Positions 1 to 5,282 of a stretch of DNA of 9,843 bases are shown here, one piece after another. The notes under the pieces were generated by a model that ran no database searches, was not told the origin of the DNA, and was given only the letters and a program-made list of their open reading frames with translations. Origin of the DNA: Burkholderiaceae bacterium (GTDB lineage Bacteria; Pseudomonadota; Gammaproteobacteria; Burkholderiales; Burkholderiaceae_D); assembly GCA_019752915.1 (NCBI GenBank), contig JAIELO010000011.1, forward strand, positions 1-9,843. The letters are read 5' to 3'. The position numbers and the translations under genes were made by a program. The number at the start of each line of letters is the position of its first letter. Positions within the stretch are counted from its first letter, which is position 1.

Positions 1-417
1 CATCGATTCGGGCAGCACGAACTCGCCTTGCGGCTCGCCCAGTGGCAGGTATTCGCCCACCTGTACTTGCTGTACCAGATGTTGTGATACGCGTCCGCCC
101 GGGACGGCCTTGACGGTGACGGTGATGCAGCCGTCGTCGCGCGCCGGCGCCGACGAGATCGAATAGGTGCGGGTGTGGCGCTGGCCGTCGATCGGCACGC
201 CCAGTCGCACGAACTGGCCGGCGCGGTGGCTGCGCCAGCCACTACCGGGGCGCAGGGTCAGGGTGCGGCTGTCGGCCGTTTCCTGTTGCACGGCTACGAC
301 CCGTGCCATCAGTTTGTGGGTGGTCCAGAGCGGGTTGACCAGCTCGACGTAGTGAGAGTGGCGCAGCGGGTAGGCAAACATGTCCGCCAGTCGCGCCAGT
401 GAGGTTGGTATCGTCAT
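1..417 (-). CDS. Ferredoxin/flavodoxin reductase-type oxidoreductase, DesC-like (N-terminal part, cut by left edge)
   Basis: The frame reads without a stop from an ATG at 417 to the window edge, giving the first 139 residues. Residues about 38-139 look like an FAD-binding FR-type beta-barrel. RTYSISSAP (R83, Y85, S86) is the RxYS flavin-binding motif, and GGRVS (107-111) matches the second FAD/phosphate-contacting motif. The NAD(P)-binding half and any [2Fe-2S] domain lie outside the window. In this family such proteins pass electrons from NAD(P)H to a partner oxygenase or desaturase. Divergence from a FabR/DesT-type regulator matches the Pseudomonas desT-desCB layout, where DesC feeds the acyl-CoA desaturase DesB, so I infer the same role here. 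The start is uncertain: there is no clear Shine-Dalgarno before 417, and an in-frame ATG at 444 would overlap the predicted -10 box. It is probably repressed through the operator at 448-465. Confidence 0.82.
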   Translation of the reverse strand, partial: MTIPTSLARLADMFAYPLRHSHYVELVNPLWTTHKLMARVVAVQQETADSRTLTLRPGSGWRSHRAGQFVRLGVPIDGQRHTRTYSISSAPARDDGCITVTVKAVPGGRVSQHLVQQVQVGEYLPLGEPQGEFVLPESM

Positions 418-445
418 GGTAAGGCAAATAAATAGAATCGCCATG

Positions 446-474
446 ATTGTGGACACTTGTACACATCAAGTCAA
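446..474 (-). promoter_or_regulatory. Predicted promoter of the reductase gene
   Basis: On the minus strand, TTGACT (474-469; 5/6 to the -35 consensus) is separated by 17 bp from CACAAT (451-446; 4/6 to the -10). Transcription would start near 439, about 20 nt before the start codon at 417. The palindrome at 448-465 fills the spacer and runs into the -10, a classic position for repression by steric block. Confidence 0.5.
448..465. promoter_or_regulatory. Operator-like palindrome 1 (probable TetR/FabR-type site on the reductase promoter)
   Basis: Two 8-bp arms, TGTGGACA and TGTACACA, flank a 2-bp centre (CT). Fourteen of the 18 positions are symmetric. The same arm design recurs at 549-564 in front of the TetR-family gene. 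Two matching palindromes in a 156-bp divergent region beside a TetR-family gene strongly suggest that its product binds them. That it is this particular regulator is inference. Confidence 0.65.
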
Positions 475-540
475 GTCTGCTCTGCTTGGTAATTAGGCAA
501 GTACGACCGTTCGCTCTCGCATCTTCCGGCATCGAGCATG

Positions 541-564
541 TAAAATAGGGGTACATCTGTACAC
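541..564 (+). promoter_or_regulatory. Predicted -10 box and operator-like palindrome 2 of the TetR-family gene
   Basis: TAAAAT (541-546) is a good -10 candidate, but no convincing -35 is seen at the right spacing. Just downstream, at 549-564, GGGTACA and TGTACAC flank a 2-bp centre, repeating the arm design of the palindrome at 448-465. A transcript starting near 553 would begin inside this palindrome, so binding would block the regulator's own transcription. A ribosome-binding site (AAGGA, 565-569) follows directly, 4 nt before the ATG at 574. Confidence 0.55.
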
Positions 565-573
565 AAGGACACC

Positions 574-1236
574 ATGAGCGAGCACGAATCCGACGAGAGC
601 ACGGCGCGGCCGGAACGCAAGACCGGCACCCGCAAGGCGCTGCTGCAAGCGGCGCTGACGCTGGTGGGGGAGGGCCGCAGTTTTACTAGTCTGGGCTTGC
701 GCGAAATCGCGCGGCAGGCCGGGGTGGTGCCGAATGCCTTCTACCGGCACTTCCGTAACACGGACGAGCTGGGGCTGGAACTGGTCGATGAAACGGGGAT
801 TACCTTGCGCCGTCTGCTGCGCGAAGCGCGTCAGATTGATGTGTCGCGCGGCTCGATCCTGCGCCGCTCGGTGCGGGTGTATCTGGAGTATGTGAAGGCC
901 AACCGCTTGCAGTTCCAGTTCATTGCGACGGAACGCTCGGGTGGCAGCCGGATTCTGCGGCTGGCGATCCGCACCGACGTGACCCACTTTACCAATGAAA
1001 TGGCGCAGGATTTGCGCGCGCTGGGCCGCTACCGCGACCTGTCGACGCCACGCCTGCAGATGGTGTGTGGTCTGATTGTGATGACCATGCTGGCGGCCGC
1101 CACCGATATTCTTGATCTACCTCCCGGCCAGCCGTTGCTGGAGGGGGAGATGGAGGAAAACTTCGTGCAGCAACTGCACGTGATCCTGCTGGGCGCTTCC
1201 AAGTGGCAGGAGAAAGACCCGCGTGGTGCCGCATAA
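574..1236 (+). CDS. TetR-family transcriptional regulator, FabR/DesT type (unsaturated fatty acid control)
   Basis: This 220-residue protein has the usual TetR size. The N-terminal DNA-binding domain spans about residues 18-65. FTSLGLREIARQAGVVPNAFYRHF (37-60) holds the helix-turn-helix and closely matches FabR/DesT proteins, whose hallmark is a SLxLREIxRxAG...FYRHF stretch. The C-terminal two-thirds would be the helical ligand/dimer domain. In E. coli and Pseudomonas these regulators sense the saturated/unsaturated balance of acyl-CoA or acyl-ACP and repress desaturation or unsaturated fatty acid genes. Here the gene is divergent from a DesC-like reductase, as desT is from desCB, and both promoters carry matching palindromes, so repression of both is likely. 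The start at 574 is supported by AAGGA at 565-569. The assignment within the FabR/DesT group is from motif and context; the exact ligand cannot be read from sequence. Confidence 0.88.
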   Translation: MSEHESDESTARPERKTGTRKALLQAALTLVGEGRSFTSLGLREIARQAGVVPNAFYRHFRNTDELGLELVDETGITLRRLLREARQIDVSRGSILRRSVRVYLEYVKANRLQFQFIATERSGGSRILRLAIRTDVTHFTNEMAQDLRALGRYRDLSTPRLQMVCGLIVMTMLAAATDILDLPPGQPLLEGEMEENFVQQLHVILLGASKWQEKDPRGAA

Positions 1237-1281
1237 GGTCGTGACGGTGCTGGTGTAGGCCGGGAGGAAACCGTCGCTGCG

Positions 1282-2049
1282 CTAGTCGGCGATGAATAGG
1301 TCAATCCCCAGTTCCCGCAGCCCGTCCCGATAGTGATCCGGGATGCCGGCATCGGTAATCACGGCATCGACTTGATCTAGCTGCGCGATGCGATGCAGGC
1401 TGACTTTGCCGAATTTGCTGGCGTCGCACAGGACGATGACTTTGCGGGTACGCTCGACCATGGTGCGGTTCAAATTGGCTTCCCCCTCATCGTGGGTGGT
1501 CGCGCCGAACTGAAAATCCATGCCATCGACGCCAAGAAATAATTTATCAAAACTATAGGCCTGCAGACAGCTCTCGGCCTGATTCCCCTGGATCGATAAG
1601 GACTGCTTGCGTAACAGGCCGCCCGTCAATATCAGGTCGACGCCGGGCGCATAGGCCAGTTCGTAGGCAATATTCAAGCCATTGGTGAGCACCGTAATGC
1701 TGGCATGCTCGCGTAAATGCGTGGCAAGAAACCGGGTGGTCGAGCCGGAATCAATGATGATATTGTCGCCCGCTGCCACCATACTGGCCGCCAGTTTGCC
1801 AATACGGTTTTTCTGATCCTGATACAGGGCAGTTTTCTGATCGATGCTCTGCTCGACCGATAGGGATTTGGCCAGTACGGCGCCGCCGTGGGTGCGCTTG
1901 GCGATGCCTTGCGACTCGAACAAGAGCAAGTCATTGCGTATCGTCACCATGGATACGCCTAGCAGGGGAACCAGCTCGCTAATCTGAACTTTGCCATGCC
2001 TGGACAGCAATTGGAGAATCGTTTCTCGACGTCCGCTGGTATTCCGCAT
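1282..2049 (-). CDS. agaR: DeoR-family transcriptional repressor, AgaR-like
   Basis: This 255-residue protein has the standard DeoR-family length. Residues about 7-62 form the winged helix-turn-helix (recognition helix in VSMVTIRNDL, 32-41). Residues about 80-240 form the sugar-phosphate-sensing domain, with DSGSTT (100-105), LTGG (141-144), FLGVDGMD (171-178), THDEGEANLNR (185-195 region) and DASKF (199-203). Side by side from memory, it tracks E. coli AgaR closely, including TIRNDL, LRxQSxSxxGxQAE and the SLHxI stretch, more so than GlpR or DeoR. AgaR represses N-acetylgalactosamine/galactosamine genes and is relieved by a phosphorylated amino sugar. Here it is divergent from a TonB receptor followed by a GH31 enzyme with CBM32 modules, so it probably controls that unit. 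The start at 2049 lacks a clear Shine-Dalgarno, and no better in-frame start lies upstream. It is convergent with the TetR-family gene, with a 45-bp gap. The effector specificity is inferred. Confidence 0.85.
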   Translation of the reverse strand: MRNTSGRRETILQLLSRHGKVQISELVPLLGVSMVTIRNDLLLFESQGIAKRTHGGAVLAKSLSVEQSIDQKTALYQDQKNRIGKLAASMVAAGDNIIIDSGSTTRFLATHLREHASITVLTNGLNIAYELAYAPGVDLILTGGLLRKQSLSIQGNQAESCLQAYSFDKLFLGVDGMDFQFGATTHDEGEANLNRTMVERTRKVIVLCDASKFGKVSLHRIAQLDQVDAVITDAGIPDHYRDGLRELGIDLFIAD

Positions 2050-2108
2050 AGTTGTGTCGCAAATTTCCGAAGCAAAAACATTAGCTTAACAGAGCTGGTA
2101 ATCAGCGG

Positions 2109-2139
2109 TTGTTAATGTATTTTAACTAAACATTAACAA
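2109..2139. promoter_or_regulatory. Perfect 10-bp inverted repeat upstream of the AgaR-like gene
   Basis: TTGTTAATGT (2109-2118) and ACATTAACAA (2130-2139) are exact reverse complements around an 11-bp spacer. The spacer contains, on the minus strand, the -10-like hexamer TAAAAT (2124-2119), and TTGTTA (2145-2140) lies upstream as a poor -35 at 15 bp. The site is 60 bp before the regulator's start codon. The position suits an autoregulatory operator. An AT-rich hairpin in RNA is the alternative, but there is no sign of a terminator. Confidence 0.5.
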
Positions 2140-2301
2140 TAACAATTTATCTAAATCTCCGGTTATGCGCGATCGCCAGCATTGCCTGGTCAGCTGATGG
2201 GCTCCCGTGATGATGGGCAAGCCCTGCACATGCCTCCCGTGAAGTTGTTTCCTTACGGAAATCACAAATGTCAAGAGTTTGCGAGCCAAATAACAACAAT
2301 A

Positions 2302-2339
2302 TCGAAAGATTGCGCTCAAAAATTTTCACTAATCGAAAG
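2302..2339. repeat. Direct repeat ATCGAAAGA-type pair, possible regulator sites
   Basis: ATCGAAAGA occurs at 2301-2309 and again at 2332-2340, 31 bp apart, or about three helical turns. The core TCGAAAG appears a third time, inverted, at 2449-2455 (CTTTCGA), just downstream of the predicted receptor transcription start. From memory, AgaR operators are T-rich with TTTC-type repeats, which these resemble on one strand. That they are AgaR sites is inference. Confidence 0.35.
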
Positions 2340-2369
2340 AAATTTGATTATTTTTTGCTAAAACATTCA

Positions 2370-2397
2370 CTTTTCTTTGCTTTTTCTTTTCTTTCTT
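2370..2397 (+). repeat. CTTT-rich pyrimidine tract abutting the receptor -35 box
   Basis: A 28-nt run of C and T with a single G (2379) is built of units of the form CTTT(T/G) spaced 4-6 bp apart. It ends one base before the -35 hexamer at 2399. It could be an operator made of short direct repeats, an activator site, or simply a low-complexity A/T-rich upstream element that helps RNA polymerase bind. Confidence 0.4.
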
Positions 2398-2398
2398 G

Positions 2399-2427
2399 TT
2401 GACTTTGCCTATTTTTATTTCTAAAGT
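2399..2427 (+). promoter_or_regulatory. Predicted sigma70 promoter of the TonB receptor-GH31 unit
   Basis: TTGACT (2399-2404; 5/6 to the -35) and TAAAGT (2422-2427; 4/6 to the -10) are separated by the ideal 17 bp. Initiation near 2434 would give a leader of about 140 nt before the start codon at 2575. The inverted CTTTCGA core at 2449-2455 lies just inside the transcript region, where a bound repressor would stop initiation or early elongation. Confidence 0.5.
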
Positions 2428-2476
2428 TGATTCTGTGAGGCGGGGAAACTTTCGAATTAAATTTGGTTTTGCTGCC

Positions 2477-2503
2477 TTGCAGAGAGGACGATTTCCTCTG
2501 CAA
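2477..2503 (+). promoter_or_regulatory. Hairpin in the receptor mRNA leader
   Basis: TTGCAGAG (2477-2484) and CTCTGCAA (2496-2503) form a perfect 8-bp stem with an 11-nt loop. A second register pairs AGAGGA (2483-2488) with TCCTCT (2494-2499), so two overlapping stems compete. There is no T-run after it, so it is not an intrinsic terminator. It may affect mRNA stability or translation. It matches no riboswitch I know. Confidence 0.35.
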
Positions 2504-2574
2504 TCGCTAGGAGACAGGGTCCTAATAGTCAAAGGTAGATTCAATACCGTTTAAATATGTGGAGAAGGCGAGCA

Positions 2575-5181
2575 ATGAAAACCAAGAACAAACAGTTGAA
2601 GATTAAGCAGGTAACGTTGTTGATCGCCGGGATTTTTTCCGGTTCTGCTTACGCCCAGACGGAGGCGCCGACGGAAGTCACGGTGGTCGTGACGGGCTTG
2701 CGGGCGGGTATCGAGCGCAATCTGGATGACAAGCGTAAAGCCGTCAACGGCCTGGAGGTGATTTCGTCGACCGATATTGGTAAATTCCCGGACACCAACC
2801 TGTCCGAGTCCTTGCAGCGCATCCCCGGCGTCACCATCATCCGTTCCGAGACGGGCGAGGGTAAGCAGGTCAATATTCGCGGTCTGGGACCAGACTTCTC
2901 GCGCAGCGAAGTCAACGGCGGTGGCGGTCTGAATAGCTTTGACTTTTCCGTGTTGCCGTCCGAACTGTTTTCTAAAGTCGAAGTAGAAAAATCGCCGACT
3001 GCCAAATCGATTGAAGGCGGTCTGGCCGGCACGATCCGCTCCGAAACCGCCAAGCCTTTCGATAGCGAAGGTTTGTCGGTGGTCGGCTCGGTGGGCGCGA
3101 CGGCTGGCGAGTACGGCGGTGTGCGGCCACGCATGTTCTTCCAGGTGTCGAATAACTGGGATGACCAGTTCGGCCTGGCGATTTCCGCCGCCTCGTCCAA
3201 AACCCATCTGCGCTCCAGTCAGGTGTCCTTCGGAACCTGGGCGCCATTCCGCGCCGTGGCCAATGCTGCGGCGCTGGCCAGTGCGCCGGCCGCTTTGCTC
3301 GACGCAGCGACACCGCGCACCACGGCGTTCTACAACTATGAAGAAGAACGTAAAAATCTGGGTCTGGCTGGCACTTTCCAGGCCCGGATTGGTAAGCAGG
3401 TCGATCTGACGCTGGACGTGATTCACGCCAAGGTAGACGGTGCGCGCACTGACAACCGTCCGGATGCCCCACTGGAAGGCGATGTCAGTCTGCCGGTCAA
3501 CTATACGATCGCCAATGGCGCGGTGACCAGCGCCACGTTCGCCGGGATTCAAAACCGGATCGGCACCAGCTTCCGTCCGAAAGAACAGAAACTCGATCAA
3601 CAGGTGTTGCGCCTGAATGTGCATCCCGATGATAGCTGGACGGTGTCGCCCAGCCTGTCGCATCAGGTGAGCGAAGTCAACGATACGCTGAACCTGTATT
3701 CGTTTGCGATCAATAATGCCGATCTGAGCTATGTTGCCGGTGGTGATACGCCGTCCTTCTCGTCGTCCAAAACGAATTTCAGCACCCGCCCGGAAGCTTA
3801 CGGTTTTAATGCGCTGGTATTTGATCGCAATAAAACCCGTATCAGCGATACCGCCGGTGCGGTGGATGTGGTCAAGAAGTTTTTCGGCAGCCCGATTAAG
3901 GCGGTCAACTTCGGGATGCGCATGACCAAGAGCACCTCGACCTCGAACGGTGCCTCCTCGTTGTTGCTGAACAAGCCGGACAATTTCCAGAAGTTCGCCA
4001 TTTCCAGCCCCTTCCATTTCTCCGGTGCGCCGGCCAATGTTCCGGCCAGCATCCTGGCGGTCGATGTCAGCAAAGGTAAAGCGGCGTTCGCCAGTAACAC
4101 CGATGGCTTCCAGAACGGCACCGATTTTCTGGTGACGGATCACGGCGAAACGCGTAACTACACGGTGGAAGAAAAAACTTCTGCGGCGTATCTGAGCTCT
4201 GATATTACGATCGACAAGCTCGACCTCAATCTGGGGCTGCGGGTGGTGCGTACCAGCACCGATGCCAGCGGTAACCAGCTGGTCGGCACGGTGCTGTCGC
4301 CGGTCAGTGCCAGCCATAGTTACACCGATTTTCTGCCAGCGCTGAATACCCGCTACACCCTGTTCCAGGATGCCTATCTGCGTTCCAGCTACTCGCGCAG
4401 TCTGAACCGCCCGAAACTGGGCGACCTGAGCCCGTCGCAAACCATCGACAACGGTGCGCTCACGGGCGTGCGCGGCAATCCGAAACTCGATCCGTATCGT
4501 GCCGATCAGTTTGATCTGGGCTTCGAATACTACTGGCGGAAAGGGGCCATGTTCCAGGCCACCTACTTCACCAAGCAGATCGGTTCGCTGATCTCGCAGG
4601 CCAGTGTGACGGAAATCGCGACCTATCCCAAGCAGCTGACGGGTTTGCCGTTCACCGGTCCGATTTCGTTCACGCAACCGGTCAACGGGAATAGCGCGAA
4701 AGTGAACGGCATCGAGTTCGGCCTGACCAGCCCGTTCTACTTCGGTCCGGAATTCCTGCGTAAATTCGGCGCGGTGTTGAACTACACCTATGCCAATAGC
4801 AATGCTTCGGTGACAAGCAGCACGGGTAAAACCACGGTGACGGCACTGCCGGGGCTGTCCAAAAACAGCGTGAATGCGGCGATCTATTACGACAAGGGCG
4901 GGCTGGACTCGCGTCTGGCGTACACCTGGCGCGACGATTATCTGCGCAATGATGCGACCGGTGTGCAGTTTGGCGGCATGCGCTTTATCAAAGCCTATGG
5001 CCAGTTCGACTACTCCCTGAATATTCCGGTCACCAAGAACATCAAGATCGGCATTGATCTGCTGAACATTCTGGATACCAAAACCAAGGAATATTCGCTG
5101 CTCGGTAATGGCAACAAGATGACCAGCAACATCACCGATAAGGAACGGACCTTACTGCTGTCCTTGCGTGGCAATTTGTAA
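2575..5181 (+). CDS. TonB-dependent outer-membrane receptor, probable oligosaccharide importer
   Basis: The 868-residue protein has a signal peptide (1-27, cleavage after AYA), a TonB-box-like stretch EVTVVVTG (34-41), then a plug domain (about 45-165) with LQRIPGV (80-86), VNIRGLGP (99-106) and KSPTAKSIEGG (139-149). The rest is a large beta-barrel rich in alternating polar/hydrophobic strands. The plug wording is that of the Xanthomonas/Caulobacter-type receptors often linked to carbohydrate uptake. I start at 2575 because GGAGAAGG (2561-2568) sits at the right distance; the in-frame ATG at 2557 overlaps that site and has no ribosome-binding site of its own. It lies 101 bp before the GH31 gene on the same strand, and no SusD-like partner is present. 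The protein ends in ...LRGNL, not the usual terminal aromatic residue. The substrate is inferred from neighbours: GalNAc-containing sugars released by the GH31 enzyme. Confidence 0.9.
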   Translation: MKTKNKQLKIKQVTLLIAGIFSGSAYAQTEAPTEVTVVVTGLRAGIERNLDDKRKAVNGLEVISSTDIGKFPDTNLSESLQRIPGVTIIRSETGEGKQVNIRGLGPDFSRSEVNGGGGLNSFDFSVLPSELFSKVEVEKSPTAKSIEGGLAGTIRSETAKPFDSEGLSVVGSVGATAGEYGGVRPRMFFQVSNNWDDQFGLAISAASSKTHLRSSQVSFGTWAPFRAVANAAALASAPAALLDAATPRTTAFYNYEEERKNLGLAGTFQARIGKQVDLTLDVIHAKVDGARTDNRPDAPLEGDVSLPVNYTIANGAVTSATFAGIQNRIGTSFRPKEQKLDQQVLRLNVHPDDSWTVSPSLSHQVSEVNDTLNLYSFAINNADLSYVAGGDTPSFSSSKTNFSTRPEAYGFNALVFDRNKTRISDTAGAVDVVKKFFGSPIKAVNFGMRMTKSTSTSNGASSLLLNKPDNFQKFAISSPFHFSGAPANVPASILAVDVSKGKAAFASNTDGFQNGTDFLVTDHGETRNYTVEEKTSAAYLSSDITIDKLDLNLGLRVVRTSTDASGNQLVGTVLSPVSASHSYTDFLPALNTRYTLFQDAYLRSSYSRSLNRPKLGDLSPSQTIDNGALTGVRGNPKLDPYRADQFDLGFEYYWRKGAMFQATYFTKQIGSLISQASVTEIATYPKQLTGLPFTGPISFTQPVNGNSAKVNGIEFGLTSPFYFGPEFLRKFGAVLNYTYANSNASVTSSTGKTTVTALPGLSKNSVNAAIYYDKGGLDSRLAYTWRDDYLRNDATGVQFGGMRFIKAYGQFDYSLNIPVTKNIKIGIDLLNILDTKTKEYSLLGNGNKMTSNITDKERTLLLSLRGNL

Positions 5182-5211
5182 GCCCTGATCCGGCTGTGTA
5201 GGGAAAACCAC

Positions 5212-5238
5212 TGGGCTGACATGCGTAATGTCGGCCCA
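5212..5238 (+). promoter_or_regulatory. Intercistronic hairpin between receptor and GH31 gene
   Basis: TGGGCTGACAT (5212-5222) and ATGTCGGCCCA (5228-5238) pair over 11 bp, with one G-U and a 5-nt loop. Only three T residues follow, so complete termination is unlikely. It more plausibly protects the upstream mRNA 3' end, sets different levels of receptor and enzyme, or terminates partially. No separate promoter for the GH31 gene is evident in the 101-bp gap. Confidence 0.5.
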
Positions 5239-5282
5239 TTTCAATGCGTCAGGTTTGGTGATGATTACTTGAGAGGTCATAG

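Larger units (their letters stand above)
2050..2574. other. AT-rich divergent regulatory region between the AgaR-like gene and the TonB receptor
   Basis: No convincing gene lies here. The stretch from about 2290 to 2470 is clearly richer in A/T than the flanking genes. It holds an inverted repeat beside the regulator, two pairs of short direct repeats, a pyrimidine tract, a receptor promoter and a leader hairpin, each listed separately. The middle part (2160-2245) is more GC-rich and carries CTCCCGTGA twice, at 2202-2210 and 2234-2242. Small open frames inside it have no ribosome-binding site or recognisable product. Confidence 0.7.

Noticed and set aside
493..987. A 164-codon minus-strand frame overlapping the TetR-family gene and its promoter
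   Set aside because: It covers the helix-turn-helix region of a confident gene on the other strand and has no motif of its own.
1241..1277. Possible terminator between the convergent TetR-family and AgaR-like genes (GTGACGGT with ACCGTCGC)
   Set aside because: The stem is 8 bp with one G-T pair, the loop is 21 nt and there is no T-run on either strand. It is too weak to call.
2169..2176. GCGATCGC octamer palindrome, like the HIP1 element of cyanobacteria
   Set aside because: A single copy in a GC-rich patch of a proteobacterial genome is expected by chance.
2122..2329. Two small minus-strand frames (60 and 65 codons) in the spacer, possible leader peptides
   Set aside because: They start at non-ATG codons (GTG at 2329, TTG at 2319) without a ribosome-binding site, and end in the inverted-repeat region. 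No family is recognisable.
2557..2574. Start codon of the receptor at 2557 instead of 2575
   Set aside because: ATG at 2557 would put the Shine-Dalgarno sequence inside the coding region and add WRRRA ahead of a normal signal peptide. The start at 2575 has GGAGAAGG correctly placed.
2551..4677. A 708-codon open frame on the minus strand opposite the TonB receptor
   Set aside because: It mirrors a clearly recognisable receptor gene, its product is rich in Arg, His, Gln and Gly with no known motif, and no ribosome-binding site is seen. It is an antisense by-product of codon bias.
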